From NCBI GenBank assembly GCA_030847615.1, contig JAUMIR010000001.1, positions 253,521,187 through 253,585,186 on the forward strand: a stretch of DNA of 64,000 bases. The letters are read 5' to 3'. Positions 49,931-60,691 of the stretch are shown here, one piece after another. The stretch comes from Gambelia wislizenii (Eukaryota; Chordata; Lepidosauria; Squamata; Crotaphytidae). Positions within the stretch are counted from its first letter, which is position 1, and the number at the start of each line of letters is the position of its first letter. The position numbers were made by a program, and so were the translations under genes. Under the pieces are notes generated by a model. The model worked only from the letters and a program-made list of their open reading frames with translations. It ran no database searches and was not told where the DNA came from.

Positions 49931-50465
49931 CAGAGAAGGGGAGGGAGGGAGAGAAAGAGGAACAGTAAAGCAAGCCGGTTGGCTCGAGCTTTTTATTTCA
50001 CCCCCTCCCTCCTTCGTGAATTCAACCAATCAGGACTAAGCTCTGCCATGGCAATTTCGAAAAGACTGCTGACTGTTTCCACTGCCATAAGCGAAATGGT
50101 CGTTCACACAGTCGATAGTGCACTAACTTGTGCTACTTTTCAAAAAAGATGGGGGAAATAGCGAAAGCTGATACTGCGTGACTTGTGGGGTTTTTTACCC
50201 CCCTCCTTCTGAATATGGCGACTTTGATCTGAAAGATGTGGGAACTATTAGGACTCTTTGCGAATTCTTAGAGGATTTATTTTGCCATGTAAACGGCTCC
50301 CAGATAGATGCCTGTTGGCACTAATGGAGGCTTACACTGAAATGACAAAAAGCAGCTTCACCAAGGATCTTGGGTTCAGAAAGTTAAAATTCCTTTCCTC
50401 ACTCCATAGTTCCAAGGCTGCTCAGGAGGTTTCCCTGAAGGTGTCCTTAACATAATACAAAATAT

Positions 50466-50699
50466 GTTCAGTTCTCCCTCCATATTCACAGATTTGGCAT
50501 TCACGGTTTTAAGTATTCATGGCTTGAAAACATTCTTTAAAAAATAATAATCCAAAAAGCAAAGTTTGATTTTGCCATCTTATATAGAAGATACCATTTT
50601 GCTATGCCATTGCATATAATGGCACTTGAGTATTCATGGATTTGGGTATTCATGGGAGGTCCTGGAACCAAACCCCAGCAAATGTGAAGGAACAACTAT
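50466..50699. mobile_element. Tigger-like MITE (copy 4)
   Basis: TTCTCCCTCCATATTCACAG to GTGAAGGAACAACTATA, collinear with copy 2 and more diverged at its left end. Confidence 0.78.
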
Positions 50700-51439
50700 A
50701 CATCAATTGCCTTCAAACAATTAACATCAAGTCCAATTGCCCCATGATGTCACTAGAATCAAAATAGTGTTTCAGGGTTTGTTTGTTTGTTTGTTTAAAA
50801 AATAAGAATTCACCAAAATGTTTCAAATTCCTTATGTTGAGGATAAAAAGACTTTGATTATTCAAAAACAAAAAAGAATGTGGGTAGAATTAACACAGAT
50901 ATTTGTATGTTTTTAACATATTGCTCTTTTAAACTATAAACCAATTTTGAGAAGAAGGCTGGATATTATTGATGATGATGATGATGATGCAATATCCATT
51001 GAGGAGTTTTCAGTGCTTAATTGTTAAAAGTCTGAATCCAAGCGTATCTACAAGTTAGCACTGAATTAGAGGTTCTATCTCTCTCCTCTCACACACAAGC
51101 ATTTTATCTTTAATAGCTGTGTGGTGGAAAAGTACAACATTGGTCTAAATTGTCAATTCCAACTAGAGTAGGCCCATTGAATCAATGGGAACCTGATAAG
51201 TCTACACTTATGTAAGTTCCATTGAGTCAATGAGTGTCCTATATTTGGGCCTACCAGTTGGATTTTGGCAAGTGTTATCTCCATGCTGAGACTAGTCCTA
51301 TCTATTTGGACAATACAGATTTTCATTTCACTTTAGTTTCAAAAGTTTTTTTTTTTTACCATAATTAGCAAATTTCTACCTTTTTTAGAACAAAAAGTAC
51401 TTGAATTTTCACATTTTGAATATGAGAGAAAATAAATAG

Positions 51440-52207
51440 GGCCAATTAGCAAAAATTCTACATTTAGGCCACAAAAACTAAATGCACAGGTATAGGATGG
51501 GAGATACATGGCTTAGCTGTATTACATACGAAAAGGACTTTGGGATTATTCTTGATCATAAATTGAACATGAGCCAGCAGGGTGATGCTGCAGCAAAGAA
51601 GGTAAATGCTATTTTGGAATGTATTAATAGAAGTATAGCTTCCAAGTTGAGGGAAGTAATAGTCCCACTATATTTTGGCCGGTCAGGCCTTATCTAGAGT
51701 ATTGCATTCAGTTCTGGGTGCCTCATTTTGAGAAACATACAGACAAGTTGGAGCAGGCTCAGAGAAGGGCAACAAAGATGATAAGAGGTATGGAGAACAA
51801 AACACCTGAGGAAAAGTTGAAGAAGCTGGGTGTGTTCAGCTTGGTGAAGGGAAGACTCGAGGTGGCATGATTGCACTCTTTAAATACCTCAAGGGCCATC
51901 ACAAAGGGGAGGGGCAAGGCCTGTTCTTTGCTGCCCCAAGGGGTAGCACCAGGTCTAATGTTTTTAAGCTACAGGAGGATAGAGTTTGCTTGAACATTAG
52001 AAGGAACATTAGAAGGAACTTCTTGACAAAAAGAGCTGCTTGGCAATGGAAACAATTGCCTAGAGAGGTGGTGGTGTCTCCTCTGGACATCTTCAAAAAG
52101 AGGCTGGATAGCTCCCTGTTCGGAATGCCTTCGCTGAATATCTTGCATGGAGCAGGGGCTAGACTTGATGGCCCATGAAGCCCCTTCCAACTCTATGATT
52201 CTAAAAC
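51440..52207 (+). mobile_element. CR1 LINE 3' fragment, distinct subfamily
   Basis: Peptides DHKLNMSQQGDAAAKKVNAI, FRKTYRQVG-like text and IRRNFLTKRAAWQWKQLPRE mark the CR1 ORF2 end, and the tail is CCTTCCAACTCTATGATTCT. It differs from the other copies by a short internal duplication (RRNIRRN, about 51995-52025) and several frameshifts. Confidence 0.85.
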
Positions 52208-52705
52208 TGTCAGATGTGTCTGTCCTGATTTGGTGCAGTGATTAAAACCAAGGGCTGCAAAATGGTGGGTCAAGGGGCCTCCCAATTCAGCCAATGGTCT
52301 GCTCAGGGGTAGAGGTCACAGCTTGGAGAAGTTATCTTTTTGGACTACAGCTGTCAGAATTTCCCATTACCAGTTGCCATGATAACTGGGAATCTGACAG
52401 CCAGAGTCCAAAAAGTTATTTTTCTGAGTTTTGGCAAAAGAGGTCTGTTTGAGTTTGGATATGAAAGGTTTTATTGTTGTTTTTTTCTCAAACCTTTGGA
52501 ATTTTGGATTAATGTTTATATCTTTATTATATTTGATTACCTGTACTGATTATTTTGTTTTATTCTGCATTATGTGTATTTTTTTCTCCTGTTGTATTTT
52601 AGTATTGTATTTTAGTATTTTATATTATTGGAATAGTTATAATTGTTTTATTCGATAACCTTTTTGTAAAGTGCCATGTACATCAATGGCACTATATAAA
52701 TAAAT

Positions 52706-52765
52706 GATGATGATGATGATGATGATGGTGATGGTGATGGTGATGGTGGTGATGATGATGATGAT
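52706..52765. repeat. (GAT)n/(GGT GAT)n microsatellite
   Basis: GATGAT units with interspersed GGTGAT, following a CACTATATAAATAAATGATG tail like other LINE-type 3' ends here. Confidence 0.9.
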
Positions 52766-53959
52766 AGGCCTAAGATGAATGTAGAACCATGAATGTTCAA
52801 TTATGTAGAAAAGGAAGTGATCAAGAGGCAACTCACCCTCTCTCAAGCCCAGACCAGCTTACCTGACCCTATCTCACAAAGTTGTTAGGAAAACTTTCTA
52901 ATATTTATATATTCCTAAGATGCAGTTTTTTTGGTTTACACAACCAACTAGACAGATTTCTATTAACTCTGTATTTCATCTAGAACATTGCCCAAGACGG
53001 TTTTGTTGGTGATGTTATAAAGATATTTACTAAATTTTTGGTTTTGTTTTTTCCCCATTTTACTGTATTTTATTTACAGTTTCTTTTTCTTTTCTTTCTT
53101 TCTTCTCTGTTCTTCTCAGAACAGAAGATGATTTTGCCCACTGTCTTGTTTTTCTTTTAAAAATATGCATTTTCCATTACCTTTATGTTCCATATTTACT
53201 TTCTGAGACTGCCCTATAAAAAGGAAATGAATGGGGCCTCAGGAGCATTTGAATTGTGGTTTGAGATGACAGGGACACCAGTTTGAATTTCAGTAAGCCC
53301 CACAAAAGGCTAAGATGGCACAGCTCTGAGGCCATGTCCCATAATTCTTTTAGCAGCCACCTTGTGGTTCCTTGTCAAGTGAGCAATCGACAATTATGAA
53401 AATGTATCACTATGATTCCCAGCCTGCCTCTGACAATCTTGATACCACATTTTCCTGTTGAGCTCACAATATCTGTTTTTCAGGGTGGTTTGATTTAGAC
53501 ATATGGGCCAACTGAAAGGAAATTAAGTGCAGTCTGGTTGCATTTGTTGTCATCAAGGCTGCATTGAAGAAGCAAAGCCATCCATTCTCTCACTACAGTT
53601 TAAACCCATGACTGCGTTGTTCCCATCTGAGTCATAAGGAGAAAGGGAATAGCTTCCTCTCTAGACTAGCACCATCCAACATCTTTTCTGTTTGTAAGTG
53701 CTCCTGTAGTGCTGAAAAAAAATCTGTGTGAGGCAAGACACTTGTTCTTTTACTCCAATAGTTACTGGTTATTTCAACCTTTGACACTAATTCACAGGTG
53801 GAGGGTGTATGGTCCCTCAGATGTCGTTGCACTGCAGCTCCCATTAGCCCTCTCTAGCATAGCCAATGGTGTAGGATGGTAGGAACTGCAGTCAAACACT
53901 ATCTGGGAGGCAAACATTCCTTGGTCTAATTTATCCCTATTCTAATGAGTTTATACTAC

Positions 53960-54212
53960 ATTGTTGCTGTTGTGTGCCTTCAAATCATTTCCAATAACTT
54001 GTGGTGATCCTAATGCAAATGATCAGGGTGTTTTCTTGGCAAGATTTGTTCAGAGGGGGTGTTGCCTTTGCCTTCCTCTGAGACTGAGAGTGTGTGATTT
54101 GCCTAAAGTCACCCAGTGGGTTTCCACAGCAAAGCAGAGATTTGAAGCCTGTTGTCCAGAGTCACAGTCCAACATTCAAACCACTACACCACATTGGCTC
54201 TCTGTATACATT
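53960..54212 (+). repeat. tRNA-type/MIR-like SINE
   Basis: The segment from GTTGTGTGCCTTCAAATCAT to AACCACTACACCACATTGGC matches the other SINE-like copies in the window (61085-61245 and 38650-39345), with the core CACCCAGTGGGTTTCC near 54112. Confidence 0.7.
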
Positions 54213-54279
54213 GCATACACAGACACATAAAATTTGGTGTGGGTATATAAAAATTCAGGTGTGTTTTAGGTGTGTCCGC

Positions 54280-54349
54280 ATGGTATCATGATCTGAGTGT
54301 TGGCCTAGGAATCTGGGAGGCTGGGGTTCAAATCCCTTTTTGACCATGA
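54280..54349 (+). repeat. tRNA-derived SINE, 5' part, split by the DIRS element
   Basis: Contains a B-box-like GGGTTCAAATCCC at 54325-54337 preceded by an A-box-like segment. The SINE stops at CCATGAAA and resumes at 60865 after the DIRS insertion. Confidence 0.75.
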
Positions 54350-54402
54350 AAGGACAGGTTGCTTACCTGTAACTGTAGTTCTTCGAGTGGTCATCTGAGA
54401 AT

Positions 54403-54551
54403 TCACACATAAAGGGTTAATCCTGCGCCTGCGCAGTAGCATTCGGAAGTCGTTAGAGTCAATTAGCCATTAGATTGAGTTTTGGCGGTAATCCTGCCCA
54501 CCATCCCCTTCAGGCTATATAGGCCCTCCTCAAGCCCGCCATTTTAGTTCC
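54403..54551. repeat. DIRS left inverted terminal repeat (core)
   Basis: These 149 bases are the reverse complement of 60692-60840 with about three differences, two of which look like CpG decay. They contain the TATA-like CTATATAGG near 54515. The outer extension 54350-54402 is not shared with the right end but is complementary to the internal region at 54643-54702. Confidence 0.93.
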
Positions 54552-54569
54552 GAATAGCCGCAGTTGCAG

Positions 54570-54600
54570 CCCCCCCCCCTTTTTTTTTTTTTTTTTTTTT
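54570..54600. repeat. C10-T21 homopolymer run inside the DIRS left end
   Basis: Ten C followed by 21 T, which is A21 then G10 in the coding direction, between the ICR and the left terminal repeat. It may be a fossil poly(A)-like tract or simple slippage. Assembly error in the run length is possible. Confidence 0.85.
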
Positions 54601-54642
54601 GAGGAGGTAGCCCAGGACACCCGAGGGGAGGATGGGTGGGAT

Positions 54643-54738
54643 TGTGTGAATTCACAGATGACCACTCGAAGAACTACAGTTACAGGTAAGCAACCTGTCC
54701 TTCTTCTTCGTGGTCTCTGTGAATCCACACATAAAGGG
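54643..54738. repeat. DIRS internal complementary region (ICR)
   Basis: Positions 54643-54702 are the reverse complement of the left outer end (54350-54409, about two mismatches). Positions 54701-54738 are the exact reverse complement of the right outer end (60827-60864). The junction is at the shared dinucleotide TT (54701-54702). In DIRS models this region templates completion of the element ends when a circular intermediate forms. Confidence 0.93.
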
Positions 54739-54912
54739 TAGATTAGCAAGCTTATACTTAGGAGGAGGGTGTGTCCTGTCTAGAAACCAAGGAAGAAGTG
54801 AAAGAAAGAGAATCACACGCCAGTCAGGAGAAGGCCAAAGGGACCCTTTAGGGTCATTTTATTTACTTAGCAGAGGTAGCTGTGTTGTGGTGTCCAGGGT
54901 CTATGGACTCAG

Positions 54913-55958
54913 TCAAGTCCGTTGTGCAATGCAGGACATGAGGACCGCTCGCCCCAAGGCCGCGTCCTCTCTCGAGGTAGAGTCTATTTTGTAGACTTTG
55001 ACAAAAGTCAGGGGTGTTGCCCACGTGGCCGCCCTGCAGATGTCCTGGATCGGGATCCCTTGTAGGAATGCCGTAGAGGTGGAGGTAGCTCTGGTTGAGT
55101 GGCTACGGATGCCTTCCGGCAGCTGCTTATTCACCATTTAGTATGCTAGCTTGATCGTCGCTGCTACCCACTTCGAAAACCGTTGTGAAGATACCGCCTC
55201 GCCCTTTCTTGGACCTGCATAGCAGACGAAGAGTCTGTTGCCCTTCCTCATCTGCACGGTTCTGTCAATGTAGACAGCTAACGTCCTTCTGACATCCAGG
55301 TATTGGAGCGACTGTTGCCCGTCATCCGACGGTTGTTTAGGGAAGGCAGGAAGTATTATGTCCTGGTTGAGGTGAAAGCAGGATACTACTTTGGGAAGGA
55401 AGGCAATGTCCGGCCGTAAGACCACCTTGTCTGTGTGAAAGCGTGTGTAAGGGGGATCCACCCTTAGCGCACACAGCTCGCTGGCTCTTCTTGCCGATGT
55501 GATCGCGACCAGGAAAGCCGTCTTCATGGAGAGGAGGCGTAGGTTGCATGTAGTTATCGGTTCAAAGGGGGCCTTAGATAAGGCCGCTAATACTATCTCC
55601 AGACTCCAAGCCAGGGTAGGTCCCAGTGTTGGGGGGTGTAGGTTAGTGTAGCCCTTGATGAAGGCCTTTACCTTAGGGTCTCTAAAGCAGGATGGTTTAC
55701 CCAGGCGTTGGAAATGCCAGGATACCGCTGCTACATAGCTCCTGATTGAAGAGACTGCGAAGTTCTTGTCTGAGAAGGAGGCCAGAAAGTCATCAGGTTG
55801 GAGGAGTCCGCTAAGTGTAGTGGAATCCCTTTCTCTTCCAGAAAGGAGCAAAACCTTTTCCACTTGTAGTCGTAGGCCCTCACCGTTGAAGGGCGATGCG
55901 CCGCTCTGATGATGTCCCTTGCTGCTTCTGAGAGAGGGTTCACGGCGTTATCAGCCAT
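54913..55958 (-). pseudogene. DIRS tyrosine recombinase (frameshifted and interrupted)
   Basis: An ATG at 55958 opens a frame beginning MADNAVNPLSEAARDI and continuing through a core-binding-like segment (STVRAYDYKWKRFCSFLEEKG). The recognisable sequence then moves to another frame near 55780-55810, an indel that shifts the frame by one. The catalytic half contains SARRASELCAL near 55490 (first Arg), HSTR at 55101-55090 (H-x-x-R box) and TFVKVYKI, with the candidate nucleophilic Tyr at 54993-54991. A TAA at 55138-55140 lies between the Arg motif and the HSTR box. Without the lesions the length is about 348 codons, normal for DIRS recombinases. The enzyme would insert the circular DNA copy. 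All four recognisable catalytic motifs survive at sequence level, but the protein cannot be made whole from this copy. Confidence 0.88.
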
Positions 55959-58021
55959 GCTGTTGGGTTGATCAGATTGAGGTCCGGGTGGAGAATCCGA
56001 CCGTCTGCCATTGACAGGAGGTTTGGCTTCTGTGGGAGACGGTGGTACCGTCCCCGTGCCATCCTGAGGAGAGGGGCAAACCAGTGCTGTCGGGGCCACC
56101 ATGGAGTTATTAGGATGCATCTGGCCCTGTCTTGGTGTAGTTTCGAAATCACTCTGGGGATGAGAGGAAAGGGGGGGAAAGCGTAAAGCAGGGGGCCCTT
56201 CCACTGCCATAGGAACGCGTCCCCCAGGCTGTCCCGTGACCGGCGGCCCCTCGAGCAGAACAGGGGGAGCACTGCATTGCTCTTGGAGGCGAAGAGGTCG
56301 ACTGTTGGGGTGCCCCATTGCGAGAAGAGGGAAGCGAGCATCTGTCGGTCCATAGCCCATTCGTGGTTGCTGGTGGTTGATCTGCTGAGCGCATCCGCCA
56401 GGTCGTTGGTCCTGCCCGGGACATGTATGGCTAACAGTGTGATGTCTCGTCTCACGCACCAGTCCCAGAGTTCTAGGGTGAGCCGCAGGAGCGTCGGTGA
56501 GTGCGTTCCTCCTTGTTTGTTTATGTAGAAGACCGTTGTGGTATTGTCTGATGCCACTTGGACCACTTGTCCGGTCAGGGAGGGTTCGAATGCCCTCACG
56601 GCTTTGAACACCGCTAGGAGTTCCAGAGCGTTTATGTGCAGTGTTCTCTCCTTCCGTGACCAATGTCCCCGGATGGACAGTCCTTCGACGTGAGCTCCCC
56701 AACCTGACAGGGATGCATCTGTCGTGATGGTTCTTGTGGGGTTTAGTTGTTTGAAAGGCAGGCCCTGTTGGACCATCTGTGGGTTCGTCCACCAGAGGAG
56801 GGATTTCCTGAGTGGTCGGGGGACGGTCAGTCATTTGTGTGGCCCGTGAGCATACGGGTTGAACCTTGCAATGAACCAACTTTGGAGGGGTCTCATGTGT
56901 AGTCGTGCGAAGGGTGTGACTGCTGTAGTAGAGGCCATGTAGCCCAAGGTCTGCTGCACCTCTCTCACTGTGGACCTTCGTCGGTTTATGCACCTCAGCA
57001 CTGCCGCTCGAAGTGTGTGGAACCGGTCGTCTGGTAGAAACGCTCTCCCTACTCTGGAATCTAGGGAGGCCCCTATGAACCTGACGCGCCGCGAGGGGCG
57101 CAGGTGTGATTTTTCGTAGTTTATCATTAGTCCCAGTCGTTCGAGCCAGGTGAGGGTCATCCTGATGTCTCTGTCCAGTTTTTCGGCCGAATGGGCCGTA
57201 AAAAGCCAGTCGTCTAAGTATGGGAACATCACTACACCTCTTTGTCTGAGCCAAGCCACTACCACTGCCATGCACTTCGTGAATACTCTTGGAGCTGTAC
57301 AAAGGCCAAACGGTAAAACCTTGAACTGGAAGGCCGCACCGCCGACCGCAAAGGCGAGGAATCTCCTGTGTGAGGGCACGATTGGGATGTGAAAGTAAGC
57401 GTCCTTCAGATCCAAGGTGGCAAACCAGTCTCCTGACCTCAGGAAGGGCAGTATAGATGGGAGCGTAACCATACGGAACTTCTGTGGGCGGATGAATGAG
57501 TTCACATCTCGCAAGTCTAGGATGGGGCGGCCGCCTCCGTCCTTCTTTTCGATGATGAAGTATCTGGAGAGGAATAGGCCTCCCGTGCGTGAGCAGGGGA
57601 CCTGCTCGATGGCGCCCTTTTGTAGGAGAGTGCTGACCTCTTCCACGATGAGTGGAGACAGTGGGGTTCCTCTGTGTGGGTTCGGGGGTGGAAGCTCTTC
57701 GAAGTCTATGTAGTATCCTCTCCTTATAATGTTCAGGACCCAACGGTCTGAGGTAATGAGCTGCTATGAGTGGAATGCCTCTGTGAGGCGGTCTGTAGGA
57801 GAAGGTGTAGTATGGGGTGGGGAGGCAGCGTTGGTGTCTGGTGGTGGTAGTGGCTCTTCGAAGTCAAGCGAGCTGTTTGGAGGACTCCAGTTTCCGTTTG
57901 GGAAATTGTGGCTTGGGCTTGAATGATTGGAATCTCTTGTGGGGCTGGTATGAGGAGGACTGTCGTGGTCTGGAGGGTGGCGGGCTGTATCTTCTGCGGT
58001 AGGCTGATCCCATCCTGCCAA
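55940..58021 (-). pseudogene. DIRS reverse transcriptase / RNase H with methyltransferase-like tail (broken)
   Basis: The frame is open from about 58021 (true start unclear, overlapping ORF1) to TGA 55940-55942, with two nonsense codons: TAG 57764-57766 before the RT domain and TGA 56831-56833 between RT and RNase H. No frameshift is seen. The RT shows LDLKDAY (first catalytic Asp, near 57410), LPFGLCTAP and the YLDDWL active site (near 57215). RNase H follows from about 56720, with TTDAS, NALELLA, ASDNTT and NDLADALSR giving the D-E-D-D set. The remaining part contains VDLFASKSNAVLP and ITPWWPRQHW, matching the position of the methyltransferase-like region reported in DIRS elements; I infer this rather than recognise catalytic residues. 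The protein would copy element RNA into DNA. Its end overlaps the recombinase ORF by 19 bases. Confidence 0.9.
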
Positions 58022-60479
58022 AGGGCAGGCGAGGTCTTGTTGGGTGGTGGCTGCTGGGTAGGCCGAATTTCTTGGCTGTCGACCTCATCTTCTCCGCGTG
58101 TTCCAGCTTTGAGTCTGTGTCTGCGTGGAATAGACCCAGCTCGTCGAAAGGAAGGTCTTCAATGATAGAACGGGCGGTGTGAGACAGCCCAGACGATCGC
58201 AACCATGCATGGCGGCGAACCGCGATTGACTTGGCTACAATCTTGCCCGTGCATTCTGCAATGTGCTTTGCTACTTGTCGCTGGTATCCCGCTAGTGCCA
58301 AACCTTCCTCCCTGAAGGAGTGGACAATTTGTTGGTCCTGCTCAGACAACTTCGAGATGTGGACCGACAAAGCGTCCCATAGGAACTTCTGGTAAGCCCC
58401 CATGCAGGCCGCATACGAAGTCATCTTAGTGAGGAGGCAGGCGGAGGAGTAGAATTTATGGCCTATGGCGTCCAGCTTCTTGCCCTCCTTGTCTGATGGG
58501 GTGGAGTGCAGTCTCTGGGATGTCTTCATCTGAGCTGACTCAACCACCACCGAGTTGGGTTTTGGGTGGATTGATAGCCATGGTGCGGAGTCTGTGCAGA
58601 CTCGGTATAGGTGATCCAGTCATTTGGACGTGGGCGGTGTGGAAGATGGTGTAGCCCAGGACGACTTCAATACCTGGAGTAGGTATGGTGAGATGGATAA
58701 GGAGGGAAGGGACGGTGCCCTTTGTTGCAGGTCCTCAAATATGGGATCGTCCACTTCCTTTTCTGGCTGAGTGGTTTTGATCCCCAGAGTGCCTGCCAGT
58801 CGGTGCATAAAGTCGGCGAAAGCCTTCATATCGTCTGAAGGCGACGGCGGGTCCGGTCGCGCTCCTCCCGGAGCCGGGGACAGTCTCGGTGATGGCGAAG
58901 AGGATCTCGAGTCCGAGTCTGAAGAATGGGCCGACGGGGTTCTCGAGACCGGCCTCCTCGGCGGTGTCGGGCGCCTGGGGGGTACTGTCGCTCCGGACGG
59001 TGAGCCTCTTGGTGGGGGGCTGTGTGGGAGTGGTCTCTCCCAGGAAGGCGACCTCGATGGTGATCTCGACGGGGCCGGTTCCTTATCCTTGTCTAAGCCG
59101 CTCGGGGCGGTACCGGTCCCCGACTTGGGTGTAGATTCCGTTGGTGGTCTAGTGATGGGGTGGCGCTCCTTTTCAGGGGTGCGCGTTAGGGACCGTGGAC
59201 GCTCTCTGTGTCTTTGAGCCCTGTAGCGTGGCAAGGGGTCAAAGACGTCCTCGTAGTAGGGGTCCCTGTAGTGCCCAAAAGGGTGGTACCGGTGATACCT
59301 GTGAGGGCGGTCATAATAACTACGGCCGTACCGCTCCCACAGCCACTCTTCCTCCGATGTCCCCACATCGGAGATGTACGAGGCCGATGACCCAGACCGG
59401 GATCGGGGGCGTCGCGGTGAACGGGACCGGTGTCGGCGTCTTGGGGAGTGGGACTTACGGCTCCGGCGTGGTGAGCGGGTTCGTCGCGGGGTACGGGACC
59501 GACGCGGTGACCCCTTCGGGGAGCGGGACCGACGAGGGGTGTGTGATCCCTGTGGAGACCTTTCTGTAGAGTAGTGGCGGTCCCGGGAGCGGGATCGAGA
59601 CCGACGCGGAGACCTTCGAGGGGTGGCTGGTTTGGTGAGCTGCGGTGAGCGGGACTGCAATTGGGAGGCCGACCTCGAAGGGATCGTCTGCGGTGAGCGG
59701 GATCAATGAGATACTGAGGTGATCGATCTCGAGCGGGATCGATGCCGTCCCTCTCTTTCTATCGAGCTCGTCGAGACCTCGACGATCTTCAGCTCCAGTT
59801 CTTGGAGCTCGCCTTCCGACAGCTCCCACTCTCTGTTATCCCCTACCGACATCGGGGATGTATCCCTCGGCGGTGACTGAAGCTTGGAGAGGCAAACTCT
59901 GATGGGGGAGACTACCGGGGACTTGTGACCCAGAGAGTGGTCCGGGATCGGCGTCCAGCCTTTTTGGGTCCCACTCGAGAGGGAGTCGTCGGACCATCTC
60001 TTTTTCTTCTTTGGCGGTTCCTCCTATGGAGTGGCCTTTGGGGAGGTAAGCCTCACTGTCTTGAGCCTCTCTTTCTGTAGTGTAGCGGTACCATGATCTC
60101 TCGGGACGGTACCGTCCGCAGTCTCGGAATAGGACTTCCTTGATCTCGAGGAAGAACTCTTGGCCACCTCTTTCCCCCGGTCCCGGGATTTCGGTTTGGA
60201 GGGGTCCTTAGCCGGTTGCTTATGCTGTTGCAATGAGCTGGACGTCGAGGGTCTTGGGGCCGTAGTCGTGGCCGAGCCCGAGAGCACATGTTCATACAGT
60301 TGGGCCTTCAGCCTCTTCTCTCTGTTCCGCCTCGCCTGGGGAGTGAAGGCACTGCAGTGGCGGCAGGACCGGACATCGTGTCTTTCTCCCAGACACATCA
60401 GGCAGTTGGAGTGCCCGTCCGACTCGGGCATCTTTGCCCCGCAAGTCAAGCATGCTTTGAAGAAGCCCGTCGACGCCAT
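57864..60479 (-). pseudogene. DIRS ORF1, Gag-like protein with zinc-binding N-terminus, RS-rich middle and LAP2alpha-like C-terminus (broken)
   Basis: One reading frame runs from an ATG at 60479 to a TGA at 57864-57866, about 870 codons, interrupted by TAG at 60024-60026, TGA at 59703-59705 and TGA at 58620-58622. The first 45 residues carry a Cys/His pattern (CLTC, HSNCLMC, CRHC) that looks zinc-binding. A long arginine-serine and serine-proline rich stretch follows (about 59730-58850), with an acidic EEEWLWERYGRSYYD patch inside it. The last about 230 residues (58550-57864) form an alpha-helical domain containing FYSSACLLTKMTSYAACMGAYQ and RRHAWLRSSG. This resembles the DIRS Gag domain known in domesticated form in the vertebrate nuclear protein LAP2alpha. 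ORF1 presumably packaged element RNA. Its 3' end overlaps the RT frame by roughly 150 bases. Other frames here are shadows of the SR repeats. Confidence 0.85.
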
Positions 60480-60691
60480 TATGAACAATGTGGTCACTCA
60501 CGGTTTCGAGGTCTGATGGTAAATTCGGGGTCGTACTGAGGAAAGATCCGTCTAATCTCCGTATCCAGTCGAAGGGAATCCTATTCAGTGAAAAACAGGG
60601 AAAGCAAAACCAAGGGAGGGGGGTAGAATCCAAGTCCGAAGGCTAAGACTCTCAACAACGTTCCTCGTGCTGCTAACGCGGCGGAAAAAAA

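Noticed and set aside
49730..50161. 143-codon plus-strand frame as a host first exon
   Set aside because: The N-terminal half translates CT and CA microsatellites, and no splice-supported continuation or family similarity is visible.
54300..54345. Possible tRNA gene (B-box-like GGGTTCAAATCCC)
   Set aside because: No cloverleaf can be completed, and the context is the 5' part of a SINE.
55731..57743. 670-codon minus-strand frame across the RT region
   Set aside because: It is an alternative frame of the RT/RNase H gene, proline- and arginine-rich and without domains. Only its last about 75 codons (from 55958) are real, being the start of the recombinase.
58771..59569. Plus-strand frames of 120-150 codons over ORF1
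   Set aside because: They are complements of the RS/SP-rich repeat codons and are glycine- and valine-rich without family features.
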